Below, piece by piece: positions 11,073 to 19,221 of a DNA stretch of 22,157 bases. The first letter of the stretch is position 1; every line of letters begins with the position of its first letter. The notes beneath the pieces are model-generated. The model searched no databases, was not told the origin of the DNA, and saw nothing but the letters and a program-made list of their open reading frames with translations. The translations under genes were made by a program, and so were the position numbers. This stretch comes from Clostridia bacterium. Its GTDB lineage: Bacteria; Bacillota; Clostridia; Oscillospirales; Acutalibacteraceae. The DNA is taken from positions 1 to 22,157 of the forward strand of contig JAILDS010000057.1 in NCBI GenBank assembly GCA_024689165.1, given 5' to 3'.

Positions 11073-12377
11073 TCAGCCTTCCGAGACCTGAGCCATTTCA
11101 TAAGCCTGAAGCTCATAAACGAAGTTGTCAAGGCTGAGCTCGGTCTGTGTCCCGTCTGCCATTTTTTTCAGAACGACCTTGCCCGATTGAAGCTCATCCG
11201 TTCCTATGACGACGGTAAATTCGGCGCCGATCCTGCCGGCGTATTTCATCTGCGCCTTGACTGAACGCCCGGTCGTGTCATAAAGGAAAGAACACGGCGC
11301 ATCGTCAAGAAAACCGGCGTATTCATACCTTAACCTGTCCGCAAGCGTGACGCAGAAATCCTTTGACTTGTCATCCGCGGCGGCAATGAAAAGCTTGCAG
11401 TATGGTTTTAACCCGGTTTTTTCGTCGTTGAGCAGCATCGAAAGCCTCTCAAGCCCCATTCCGAAGCCCAACGCCGGCACGGAAGGGCCGCCGAGCTGCT
11501 CGCACAGGCCGTCATATCTTCCGCCGCCGCAGACCGTTCCCTGCGTTCCTATACCGGAAGAAACGAACTCAAAAACCGTGCGTGTGTAGTAATCGAGTCC
11601 TCTGACGATGCGGGGGTCGACCGTGTAACCGAGGTCAAGGTCGTCAAGACGTGACTTAAGAGCATCAAAATGCGCTGAGCAATCCCCGCACAGATAATCC
11701 AGCACGACGGGAGCTTTCAGCCCCAGCTCATGGCATGACGGGTTCTTGCAGTCAAGTATGCGCATGGGGTTTCGGTCCAACCTGTTTTTGCAGGTATCGC
11801 AGAGCTCGCCGACATTCTCCGAGAAATAGTCGTGAAGAGCCTTCTGAAAATCCTTCCTGCATTCTTTGCACCCGATCGAATTGATCCGCAGCTCGATACC
11901 GTCAAGCTCAAAAAGATCGAGAGAATGACGGGCAAGAGAAATGACCTCCGCGTCCGCGGCGGCGTCGGATGAACCGAAATACTCGACGCCGAACTGATGG
12001 AATTCCCTGAGTCTGCCGGTCTGCGGTTTTTCATAGCGGTAGCATGAAGTGATGTATGAGAAGCGCTGAGGCATAGGTTCATTGAATAAACCGTGCTCGA
12101 TAAAAGCACGGACGACGCCGGCGGTCCCCTCCGGGCGGAGCGTTATTGAACGGTGCCCGTTATCCTCGAAGGTATACATCTCCTTCTCGACGACGTCGGT
12201 AGTCTCGCCTACGCCTCTGTCAAAAAGCTCGGTCTGCTCAAATACAGGCGTGCGGATCTCACCAAAGCCGTATCTGGCCGCGTTGTTTATAAGCGCGTTT
12301 TCGACCGAACGCAGAGTGTATGAATCTGGCGGCAGGACGTCCTGAGTGCCGCGTATGGCTGAATATCTGGTCTTCAT
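11073..12377 (-). CDS. hisS: Histidine--tRNA ligase
   Basis: A 434-residue class II synthetase charging tRNA-His. Motifs in order: RPEGT (81-85), motif 2 RYEKPQTGR (114-122) ending in EFHQFG, the histidine-binding RGLDYYT (259-265), GGGRYDG (284-290) and motif 3 GFGMGLER (304-311), then an anticodon-binding domain. Between them lie several paired cysteines (170/173, 193/196, 210, 215, 230/233) that could bind a metal. I start it at ATG 12377, which shares one base with the TAA of the MGS-like gene (TAATG), so translation is probably coupled. An upstream TTG at 12398 would add seven residues inside the previous gene and is less likely. Confidence 0.96.
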   Translation of the reverse strand: MKTRYSAIRGTQDVLPPDSYTLRSVENALINNAARYGFGEIRTPVFEQTELFDRGVGETTDVVEKEMYTFEDNGHRSITLRPEGTAGVVRAFIEHGLFNEPMPQRFSYITSCYRYEKPQTGRLREFHQFGVEYFGSSDAAADAEVISLARHSLDLFELDGIELRINSIGCKECRKDFQKALHDYFSENVGELCDTCKNRLDRNPMRILDCKNPSCHELGLKAPVVLDYLCGDCSAHFDALKSRLDDLDLGYTVDPRIVRGLDYYTRTVFEFVSSGIGTQGTVCGGGRYDGLCEQLGGPSVPALGFGMGLERLSMLLNDEKTGLKPYCKLFIAAADDKSKDFCVTLADRLRYEYAGFLDDAPCSFLYDTTGRSVKAQMKYAGRIGAEFTVVIGTDELQSGKVVLKKMADGTQTELSLDNFVYELQAYEMAQVSEG

Positions 12378-12769
12378 TATCTGACAAGCTCTCTCCAATC
12401 AAGATAGCCTCTCTCAAGCCCTCGGACAAGAGATTCGGCGGTGGCGATATTTGTCGCAACGGGAATGTTATGAACGTCGCAGAGTCTCAGAAGGTCCATA
12501 AAGGACGGCTCCGACGGCTTTGCGTTGATCGGGTCGCGGAACAGCAGAAGCAGGTCGATCTCATTGCACGAGATCTTCGCGCCGATCTGCTCAACGCCCG
12601 ACTTCCCGCTGAGAAAGCGTCTGACCTCAAGCCCAGTCGCGTCTGCGACCTGTTTACCGGTGGAATTCGTAGCGCAGATATTGTGATGAGAAAGGATCCC
12701 GCAATAAGCAATGCAGAACTGCGACATGAGTTCCTTTTTAGTGTCATGGGCAATAAGAGCAATGTTCAT
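12377..12769 (-). CDS. Methylglyoxal-synthase-like protein, catalytic residues replaced
   Basis: A 130-residue protein of the MGS-like fold, clearly related to methylglyoxal synthase (dihydroxyacetone phosphate to methylglyoxal + phosphate). Kept features are AHD (7-9), the phosphate-binding STGK (36-39), FRDP (77-80), and the C-terminal IPVATNIATAE and LERGYLDWREL segments. The SGPxGGDQQ loop of true MgsA reads SGKSGVEQ (54-61), losing the catalytic Asp71 of E. coli numbering. The HDPDV loop reads SEPSF (86-90), losing His98 and Asp101. It is therefore likely inactive as MgsA, or changed in activity. GGAGG lies at a good distance before ATG 12769, and a promoter sits just upstream. It overlaps hisS by one base. 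In many Clostridia mgsA lies near minD/rodA, as here, so this is probably a decayed or repurposed orthologue. Confidence 0.82.
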   Translation of the reverse strand: MNIALIAHDTKKELMSQFCIAYCGILSHHNICATNSTGKQVADATGLEVRRFLSGKSGVEQIGAKISCNEIDLLLLFRDPINAKPSEPSFMDLLRLCDVHNIPVATNIATAESLVRGLERGYLDWRELVR

Positions 12770-12809
12770 GTTTCTCCTCCGTTCGGGCTTGAGTCCATAC
12801 TACTGTGAC

Positions 12810-12838
12810 ATTATACACAAAGGAAAGGAATTAAACAA
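12810..12838 (-). promoter_or_regulatory. Sigma-A-type promoter for the MGS-like/hisS/aspS/mutS2 unit
   Basis: On the - strand, -35 TTGTTT (12833-12838) and -10 TATAAT (12810-12815) are separated by exactly 17 bases. They lie about 40 bases upstream of the MGS-like start codon. This allows the four downstream genes to be expressed independently of the shape cluster. Confidence 0.7.
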
Positions 12839-12860
12839 GCGGAATTTCCGGTAAAGTATC

Positions 12861-13598
12861 TTATTTCAGCTGTGAAAGCCTTATTTCAACGGAAAATCCG
12901 CAGACTCTCGCCGCTATCCTGTTGAAAGCCTGCCTCGCCTTCGACTTAACGCCGAGCCTCGAGCCGGTGACGATGCCGCAGCGGAGCATATCGTCCTCCG
13001 GGATTATTCCTATGAGCCTTGCTGTAGCTGAATCAATGACAGCGTCGATGTTCATTTGCCTGCCGTGCCTGACTTCCTTATAGATGAACCTGTTTATCAC
13101 AAGTCTGCTCTCTCCGATACCCAGCCGCTCGCAGTCGCCCACCAGAGTACAGGCGGCTTTGACGCTTACTGGATCGGGTGTAGCGACAAGGATAGCGTAA
13201 TCAGAGCTCGCAGCGGCGGTCTGGACCATGGTGCCAAGCCCTGCCGGAGCGTCGAGAAGAACGAAATCGAAAGCGGCGGCAAGCCCCCTTATGAAGGAAG
13301 CGAGCGTGTCATAAGAGAAGCCTTCGGGTATCTTTTGCGGAGCTGAGAGCAGTTTTACCCCGCCCGAGCAGTCTATCAGCGCCTTTGAACATTCGACCGA
13401 GCCGGTAACGACGTCGCCCCAGTTGAAAACGCTGCTGTCGCTTCTGAAGCACAGTATGTCGTCACAACCGAGCCCGGTATCGAGGTCGATGATCAGCACT
13501 TTCTTTTCAAGCCTGCCGAGAGCGTACGCGAGGCCGACGGCCGTCGTAGACTTGCCGACTCCGCCTTTCCCTGACGCTATTAGAATCACCTTAGCCAT
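12861..13598 (-). CDS. minD: MinD-like septum-site ATPase (ParA superfamily)
   Basis: A 245-residue deviant-Walker ATPase of the MinD/ParA group. MinD dimerises on the membrane when ATP-bound and places the inhibitor MinC away from midcell. Seen here: GKGGVGKST (10-18, with signature Lys11 and Lys16), IIDLDTGLG (36-44) and the hydrophobic LLDAPAG switch (115-121). It follows mrdA by 60 bases, with GGCGG before ATG 13598. Two oddities stand out. minC and minE are not beside it. The C-terminus ends ..VCGFSVEIRLSQLK, so the Lys-rich amphipathic membrane helix typical of MinD is short or missing. It may be a divergent MinD or a MinD-like ATPase with another partner; the family call is firm, the role less so. 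Confidence 0.85.
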   Translation of the reverse strand: MAKVILIASGKGGVGKSTTAVGLAYALGRLEKKVLIIDLDTGLGCDDILCFRSDSSVFNWGDVVTGSVECSKALIDCSGGVKLLSAPQKIPEGFSYDTLASFIRGLAAAFDFVLLDAPAGLGTMVQTAAASSDYAILVATPDPVSVKAACTLVGDCERLGIGESRLVINRFIYKEVRHGRQMNIDAVIDSATARLIGIIPEDDMLRCGIVTGSRLGVKSKARQAFNRIAARVCGFSVEIRLSQLK

Positions 13599-13658
13599 AA
13601 ATCACCGCCGAATTTCATTAAACAGATCATTTGTTCACGTTGTACGTCTGACGCCGCT

Positions 13659-15782
13659 TCAATATATCAGGCTGTTTTCACCCTGCTCGGCGTCTACATT
13701 GTTCATGTTGTTGAAGTAGTAGTCGATTATATCCGCAGCGACGGTGGCCGTAAGAGAACCGCTGCCCGCGTTCTCGAGAACCACTGCGACGGCGATCTGA
13801 GGATCGTCGTAAGGAGCGTAGGCAATAAGGAATCCGTTTCTGCCGTAAACGGCGTTTCCGTCGACAATAATTGATTTGTTCGACGTACCGGTCTTTGCTG
13901 CGACCTGAACGTTCAACGGCGCGAAGGTCTGGGCAACCGTTCCGTAGTTCACAACGTCGAGCATGCCTTCCCGCACGGCGTCGTAAAACTCCTCGGGTAT
14001 CTGCGTGTCGCAGGCAAGTTCCGCTTCGGACTCGTAGACGACGCCGCTCCCGTCGGCTTTTTCGATGCTTTTTACGACGTGGGGCGTATATCTCTTCCCT
14101 CCGTTCGCTATCGTCGCGCAGTATGAGGCGAGCTGAAGAGGCGTAAACAGGTTGTCGGACTGGCCGATGGCGGTCTGGAGCGTGTCGCCCTCATTCCAGA
14201 CGCCGCCGTGCGACTCTCTGTAAGCGATGGAGGCGCGGTTGCCCGCAGCTTCGGATATCTCTACGCCGGTCTTATCGCCCAAGCCGAGAAGCTTCGCGTA
14301 CTCGTCGATCTTATCGATACCGAGCAGCCTCGCTACGTTGTAGAAATAGATATTGCAGCTGACCTGAAGGGCTCTTCGGAGGTTGCAGGTACCGTGCGCG
14401 ATGGAATTGTAACACACGAAGGTCGTATCGCGGACCTCCATGGTGCCCTGGCAGAAAAACGTGGTATCCGGAGTGATGAGCCCCTCGTTGAGAGCTCCGA
14501 GGGCAACGCACGGCTTCATCGTTGAACCTGGGGCGTACGCGCTCTGGAACGCTCTGTTCCACAGCGGGGTCCCGGCGTCGGCGATCAGCTTATCGTAATC
14601 GTCGTAATAAGTGCTCAGGTCATAGGTTGGGTATGACGCCGAAGCAAGAACGTCAAAATTATTGACGTCGAGCACGACGACCGCTCCCGCGCAGGGAAGG
14701 CCCGCGGCAACGGACTCTCCGACCGTGACCTCGTAGATCCTTTTCTCAAGAGAAGCCTGGGCAACCTTCTGAAGACCGGAATCGATGGTCAGAAACACCG
14801 AGTCGCCGGATTCCGGTGAAACGGAGACCTTCTCGGAAACGTCGCCGCCGTCTGATACCGTGATCGTTTTTATTCCGGGGGTTCCGCGCAGATAGTCCTC
14901 GAAAGCGCTTTCAACGCCGCTTTTTCCGATTATGTCGTCGAGAGCGTAAGCTCTGGCGGAGATCCGCGAGCGTTCCTCGTCGGTCTGAGCGGCTTCAAGA
15001 TCCGAGGCTGTTTTTTCTTTCTGTTCGTCGTATTCCCCGGCGCTGATACGGCCGGTCACACCTATGATATGCGGGGCCACGCTCCCGTCGGCGTAGTATC
15101 GGTAAGACTCGATGACGACGTCGACGCCCGGGAAGGTCGCGCTGTTCTCCTTGATCTTGACCGCGAGGTTGTTGTCTGCCTCGGTCGAAAAAACGTAGGG
15201 CCGTGAGGTAGAGAACATGTTTCTTCGCATATTGAAGCAGACGGACGCTATCTCGCGGGCCTGCGCCTCGGTGTAGTCCTCGAGGCCGTATCTGTCCACG
15301 AGCGCGTCAAAGCAGTTGCGCGCGGTAGCGTACACGTTGAGGTCAAGATAATCCGAACCTTCGAGATAAGCGATCGCGGCGTCGGAATCCTCCGCGAAGG
15401 CAAGCTGACCGTTTTCATCATAGATAATGGGCAGCTCGTCGATCCATTCGGCATCGTTTGCCTTGAACAGCTTTATGAGGCGGAAGATGATCTCATTGCG
15501 CCGTTCCTGTTCATCGGGGAAATACGCCGCGTTGAAAACTATCGAATTGCCCTTGGTATTTACAACGAGCTCCTTGCCGTTCCTGTCGTATATGCTGCCC
15601 CTCGCCGCGGCGATCTGGATCTCATATTCCCTGTCCGATCCTACGTCGGCCGAAGCGCCGGAGCCTGACAGGACCGAATAAACGAGTATGACGAAAAAGA
15701 TGATGCATACCGCGCCGAGCGCAAAGGCCGAAAAACGAGTCCTGCGCTTAAATACAGAGGCATCGCCCGACACGGCGATCAC
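13659..15782 (-). CDS. mrdA: Penicillin-binding protein 2 (elongasome transpeptidase)
   Basis: A 707-residue class B PBP that cross-links peptidoglycan during side-wall growth, working with RodA and MreBCD. An N-terminal membrane anchor spans about 19-38, followed by the PBP dimerisation domain starting AARGSIYDRNG (59-69). The transpeptidase domain has all three motifs: STMK with Ser420 and Lys423, SCN (475-477) and KTGT (630-633). The start is GTG 15782, overlapping the mreD stop by four bases (GTGA). GTG 15773 is an alternative that sits at a more usual distance from the AAAGGA site. Its place between mreD and minD matches the Clostridia shape cluster. No rodA is visible in this window. 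Confidence 0.95.
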   Translation of the reverse strand: MIAVSGDASVFKRRTRFSAFALGAVCIIFFVILVYSVLSGSGASADVGSDREYEIQIAAARGSIYDRNGKELVVNTKGNSIVFNAAYFPDEQERRNEIIFRLIKLFKANDAEWIDELPIIYDENGQLAFAEDSDAAIAYLEGSDYLDLNVYATARNCFDALVDRYGLEDYTEAQAREIASVCFNMRRNMFSTSRPYVFSTEADNNLAVKIKENSATFPGVDVVIESYRYYADGSVAPHIIGVTGRISAGEYDEQKEKTASDLEAAQTDEERSRISARAYALDDIIGKSGVESAFEDYLRGTPGIKTITVSDGGDVSEKVSVSPESGDSVFLTIDSGLQKVAQASLEKRIYEVTVGESVAAGLPCAGAVVVLDVNNFDVLASASYPTYDLSTYYDDYDKLIADAGTPLWNRAFQSAYAPGSTMKPCVALGALNEGLITPDTTFFCQGTMEVRDTTFVCYNSIAHGTCNLRRALQVSCNIYFYNVARLLGIDKIDEYAKLLGLGDKTGVEISEAAGNRASIAYRESHGGVWNEGDTLQTAIGQSDNLFTPLQLASYCATIANGGKRYTPHVVKSIEKADGSGVVYESEAELACDTQIPEEFYDAVREGMLDVVNYGTVAQTFAPLNVQVAAKTGTSNKSIIVDGNAVYGRNGFLIAYAPYDDPQIAVAVVLENAGSGSLTATVAADIIDYYFNNMNNVDAEQGENSLIY

Positions 15783-16297
15783 TTCCTTTCTGTCGGAACG
15801 GTATAATAATGTACTGCGGCGAAAACGAAGTAGACTATGACCGACAGGACGAGGCTCAACGCAAACGGAACGACGTAATCCCTAAGGATGAAGCCGAGCC
15901 CGTCCTCAAACCCCGCGAAACCGAAGGTTGACAGATATCGCAGGCAGTAAAACAAAAAATGGAATAATGACGAAAAGAGCAAGAACGTCTTGATGTTCGT
16001 CCGAAGATAATAACGGCACAGAAAACCGACGGCAAGGCAGCAAAAGCTCAGATACAAGGCGTGAAATCCCGAAAGAGCAGGTGAAACGATGTCCCAGCAA
16101 ATCCCGCACAAGGCCCCGTACGCCATGGAAACGAACTCAAACTCATACATCGCGCAGCCGATACAGGCGCCGAGCGGTACGATATACCCAAGGCCCGATA
16201 ACCGCCCGCATAAAGTACACTGAAAAAGAACCCCGACCAGGAACAGCACGAAATAAAGCAGGTATCTTACAAAAGCCGGCCTGTTTTCACGAGCCAT
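15779..16297 (-). CDS. mreD: Rod shape-determining protein MreD
   Basis: A small (172-residue) polytopic inner-membrane protein with five or six hydrophobic segments spread over its whole length, starting FVRYLLYFVLFLVGVLFQ. MreD is poorly conserved, but size, hydrophobicity and position between mreC and mrdA make the call secure. It is a structural member of the elongasome that couples cytoplasmic MreB to periplasm-side MreC and PBP2. ATG 16297 overlaps the mreC stop by one base (TGATG) and its own stop overlaps mrdA, so translation of the cluster is probably coupled. Confidence 0.9.
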   Translation of the reverse strand: MARENRPAFVRYLLYFVLFLVGVLFQCTLCGRLSGLGYIVPLGACIGCAMYEFEFVSMAYGALCGICWDIVSPALSGFHALYLSFCCLAVGFLCRYYLRTNIKTFLLFSSLFHFLFYCLRYLSTFGFAGFEDGLGFILRDYVVPFALSLVLSVIVYFVFAAVHYYTVPTERK

Positions 16298-17142
16298 CAG
16301 TAAACGCCCTGCCCTTCAAAAGCGGTTATGACGAAAACGTCGGTCAGAGCGTCAAAATCCGCTGCCGATCTTACAAGCGCGTAGCTCGAGACCTTCGTAG
16401 CCTCGGCGGCGACCTTAGACACGGTACCGATTATAAGATCCTTCGGAAAGACCCCGCCCGCGCCGGAGGTGCAGATTATGCCGCCGGGAGCGACGAGCGT
16501 GTCCTTCGGCAGAAGAGAGAGCTTCAGCAGCTTTTGCGCGGCATAGGACGCGTCTGTAGAAACGTACCCCTCCTCCGCCGTGCTTATGTCGTAAGCGCCG
16601 ACGTTGACCGTAGGGTTGAAAACCGTATAAACGACCGAGCTCGCAATATCGACGCGGTGTATGACCCCTATAAGGTTTTTGCCGAAGATGACCGGCATAT
16701 CGACCTCGATACCGTCCGCCGAGCCTTTATCTATGACAAAAGACCCGTAAATGTCCGAGCTGTCTCTTGAAACGATGACCGCGCTTTCAAATGTATAATC
16801 CGGGTGCTCCTCCTTGATCTCAAGGAATTCGGCGTAAGTGTCGAGCTTGCGCTTGGTCCGCTCGTAATCGACAAGCTGGCCGCGGTAATCGTCGGCCATG
16901 CTCTCAAGCTCCTCGATCCTCCGGATATACTCACCCGAAGAGCGGAACGAGGCCCCGATGTCGGTCAGCTTGTTTGAAATGATGCTTGAAACCTTTGTCA
17001 GAGGTGTAAAAACAACGCTCAGGGCGCTTGAAAAAGGCGAAGACCCGTTTGAAGAGAGAGCTCCCAAGAGGATCCCCAGCGCAAGGGCGACGAGGACCGC
17101 TAAGGCTATTTTGGACTTTGATGAAAGAAGATGCTTTTTCAT
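16297..17142 (-). CDS. mreC: Rod shape-determining protein MreC
   Basis: A 281-residue single-pass protein: a short basic cytoplasmic tail, a membrane anchor about 11-29, a charged coiled-coil stretch about 65-110 (EELESMADDYRGQL region), then the paired beta-barrel MreC domain with segments such as GIEVDMPVIFGKNLIGVI and TSGAGGVFPKDLIIGTV. MreC links MreB filaments to the wall synthases outside the membrane and activates PBP2. The length is normal. The start overlaps the mreB stop by four bases (ATGA). Confidence 0.95.
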   Translation of the reverse strand: MKKHLLSSKSKIALAVLVALALGILLGALSSNGSSPFSSALSVVFTPLTKVSSIISNKLTDIGASFRSSGEYIRRIEELESMADDYRGQLVDYERTKRKLDTYAEFLEIKEEHPDYTFESAVIVSRDSSDIYGSFVIDKGSADGIEVDMPVIFGKNLIGVIHRVDIASSVVYTVFNPTVNVGAYDISTAEEGYVSTDASYAAQKLLKLSLLPKDTLVAPGGIICTSGAGGVFPKDLIIGTVSKVAAEATKVSSYALVRSAADFDALTDVFVITAFEGQGVY

Positions 17143-18146
17143 TTCCCTTCAAGAGCTTCAAGAACGTTTTTATCGAGGCATTTGCCGCCGCCGAGAGCGG
17201 CGCAGTCCTGCGGAGAAGCGGCGACCATCACTTTGAGCCCGACCTCAGCCTGCAAAAGCCTGTCGAAGCCGCGAAGCAGAGAGCTGCCCCCGGTCATCAC
17301 TATACCCCTGTCGCAAAGATCGCCTGCAAGCTCGGGCGGGGTTTTTTCAAGCACGGAACGAATTATGTCGAGTATACGGTTTATAGGCTCAGTCAGAGCC
17401 TGTCTCACGTCCTGAGAGGTTATTTCTACGTTTTTCGGAAGTCCGTCGATAAGGTTCCTGCCCTTGACGGTCACAGCGCCCTCGCCCTCATAAGGATAAG
17501 CCGAGCCTATCTTGAGCTTGATATCCTCGGCGGTCCTCTCGCCTATGAGCAGGTTATGCTTCTTCCTGATATAAGCGACTATGGCGGAGTCGAAAGCGTC
17601 GCCTGCGCAGCGAATCGAGCGGGCGTTGACGATATCGCCCAGCGAAATAACGGCGACCTCGGTGGTCCCTCCCCCGATATCGACGATCATGCTGCCCGTC
17701 GCCGAAGTGATCGGCAGACCGGCTCCTATTGCGGCGGCCATAGGGACCTCGATAAGGCTGACGTACCTCGCGCCGGCGTTCTTGGCTGCGTCATGCACAG
17801 CCCTTCGCTCGACCTCGGTGATGCCCGTCGGAACGCATATCATGACCTTCGTACGGTTGAAGGGCGAGTTGTTCAGAGCCTTTTTCATCAACGCGCGAAG
17901 CATGTCGGCGGTCATATCGAAATCGGCGATAACGCCGTCTTTAAGGGGACGCACGGCGACAATCGAACCGGGCGTCCTTCCTATCATTTCCTTTGCTGTG
18001 TTTCCTACCGCAACGACCTTGCGCTGCGAGGACCTGATATCCACCGCCACCACGGACGGCTCTCTCAGAACGATCCCCCTGCCCTTGACGTAAACGAGAG
18101 TAGTTGCCGTTCCGAGGTCTATACACATATTTTGAGAAAAAATCAT
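17139..18146 (-). CDS. mreB: Rod shape-determining protein MreB
   Basis: A 335-residue bacterial actin that forms membrane-bound filaments guiding side-wall synthesis. Actin-fold nucleotide motifs are visible: phosphate-1 IDLGTATTLVY (9-19), the VPTGITEVERR segment (105-115) and phosphate-2 VDIGGGTTEVAV (155-166), plus MTGGSSLLRG near the end. The length matches the family. ATG 18146 is preceded by GGGGAG. It is the first gene of the shape operon, with its own promoter behind the terminator of the upstream unit. Its presence predicts a rod-shaped cell. Confidence 0.97.
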   Translation of the reverse strand: MIFSQNMCIDLGTATTLVYVKGRGIVLREPSVVAVDIRSSQRKVVAVGNTAKEMIGRTPGSIVAVRPLKDGVIADFDMTADMLRALMKKALNNSPFNRTKVMICVPTGITEVERRAVHDAAKNAGARYVSLIEVPMAAAIGAGLPITSATGSMIVDIGGGTTEVAVISLGDIVNARSIRCAGDAFDSAIVAYIRKKHNLLIGERTAEDIKLKIGSAYPYEGEGAVTVKGRNLIDGLPKNVEITSQDVRQALTEPINRILDIIRSVLEKTPPELAGDLCDRGIVMTGGSSLLRGFDRLLQAEVGLKVMVAASPQDCAALGGGKCLDKNVLEALEGK

Positions 18147-18181
18147 ATAAACTCCCCGCTTCCTGAAACAAACACAAATCC

Positions 18182-18210
18182 ATTATATAGGTTTTGAACG
18201 AAATAAACAA
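18182..18210 (-). promoter_or_regulatory. Sigma-A-type promoter for mreBCD-mrdA-minD
   Basis: On the - strand, -35 TTGTTT (18205-18210) and -10 TATAAT (18182-18187) are spaced by 17 bases, about 35 bases upstream of the mreB start and immediately downstream of the preceding terminator. The hexamers and the spacing are the same as at 12810-12838. Confidence 0.75.
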
Positions 18211-18238
18211 GGGGCGAATCAAAAATTTCCGCCTGTCG

Positions 18239-18270
18239 CAAAAAAAAGAAAAAAGCCTCAAAAACGAGGC
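18239..18270 (-). terminator. Intrinsic terminator of the metK-rluA unit
   Basis: On the - strand a GCCTC..GAGGC hairpin (18255-18270) is followed by a long T-rich tail (18254 down to 18239). It begins about 43 bases beyond the pseudouridine synthase stop and separates the metK unit from the mreB promoter. Confidence 0.88.
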
Positions 18271-18312
18271 CATATGCGGTTTCAGCTCAAAACAGGGGTT
18301 TCAAAAAGATCG

Positions 18313-19209
18313 TCATGCCTTGCCGCCGGAGATCTGCCGGACCGTCCCTTCGAAATCCTCGGGCATGGGCGCCGTCAAGGAAAGCTCTCTGCCGTTCACC
18401 GGAGAGGTAAAACAAACCCGGCTGCAATGAAGTGCGGCTCTAGCGACGAGCGGATAATGCCGCGTAAGATCAGAGGCGCCGTACATGTCGTCGCCGAGCA
18501 GAGGAAAACCCGCGGAGGAAAAATGGACCCGGATCTGATGCGTCCTGCCCGTCACGGGGCGGACTTCGCAAAGCGAGACCGTGCCGTCGGTCGCAAGGAC
18601 GCGGTATCTTGTCAGAGCCGGCAGCCCGTCTTCGCCGACGGAGCGCAGCGTTTTCATCGGGTCGGGACGGATTATCGGCAAATCGAACTCCCCTTCCTCG
18701 TCCGGGATGCCGCAGACGAGAGCAAGGTAGGTTTTTTCGACCTTGCCGACCAGCGCCGCAGCGGAGAGCTTGTTCAGCGCCAGAACGACAGCGCCGGAGG
18801 TCTGCTTGTCAAGCCTTCCGACAGCGCGGACTGTCGGGTCGGAGCCTTTTGCGCGAAGATACCCGGTAACGGCGTTTGCCAGCGTGTCGCCCTGGTGGTT
18901 GTGCGTCGGGTGCATGGCAAGGCCTGCCGGCTTATTGAGCACAAGAACGTCCTCGTCCTCGTAAATGATCTCCGGCATCTCCCCTCCCTGCTCATAATCC
19001 GGGACCTTGTCAGGTATCATAATCTCTACGACGTCGCCCGCCCGGACCGGGTCGATCGTCCTTATCGGGACACCGCCGAGCAGAATCCCGTTTTCGGTGT
19101 GCCGCAGCTTTGTCAGAAGACGCGCCGAAATACCGTGACCGCGCCGCAGAAACACTCCTGCGGCGCGGCCGTCAAAGCTTTCGTCAACTACATATGATAT
19201 TTTTCGCAT
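18313..19209 (-). CDS. RluA-family 23S rRNA pseudouridine synthase
   Basis: A 298-residue RluA/RluD-type enzyme that isomerises uridines in RNA, most likely 23S rRNA. An S4-like RNA-binding segment (about 14-65) precedes the catalytic domain. The catalytic motif reads GRLDKQTSG (131-139) with Asp134; RluA proteins more often have HRLD, but the Asp and Arg are kept. Later family segments are RPVTGRTHQIRVH and GDDMYG. Start ATG 19209 is forced, because an in-frame TGA (the metK stop) lies only four codons upstream; the ribosome-binding site is poor, so expression may rely on coupling to metK. The exact target site (RluD-like or another) cannot be assigned. Confidence 0.92.
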   Translation of the reverse strand: MRKISYVVDESFDGRAAGVFLRRGHGISARLLTKLRHTENGILLGGVPIRTIDPVRAGDVVEIMIPDKVPDYEQGGEMPEIIYEDEDVLVLNKPAGLAMHPTHNHQGDTLANAVTGYLRAKGSDPTVRAVGRLDKQTSGAVVLALNKLSAAALVGKVEKTYLALVCGIPDEEGEFDLPIIRPDPMKTLRSVGEDGLPALTRYRVLATDGTVSLCEVRPVTGRTHQIRVHFSSAGFPLLGDDMYGASDLTRHYPLVARAALHCSRVCFTSPVNGRELSLTAPMPEDFEGTVRQISGGKA

Positions 19210-19221
19210 CCTGCGTGAAGA

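Noticed and set aside
12378..12398. TTG start for hisS
   Set aside because: The ATG sharing a base with the preceding stop gives the standard HisRS N-terminus (KTRYSAIRGTQD).
13628..13642. ATTTGTTCAC stretch resembling half of the 20820 palindrome
   Set aside because: Only one half matches and there is no inverted partner; likely chance.
17028..18197. 389-codon open frame on the + strand
   Set aside because: Antisense to mreB, which is complete and well supported.
18274..19197. 307-codon open frame on the + strand
   Set aside because: Antisense to the RluA-family gene with its intact catalytic motif.
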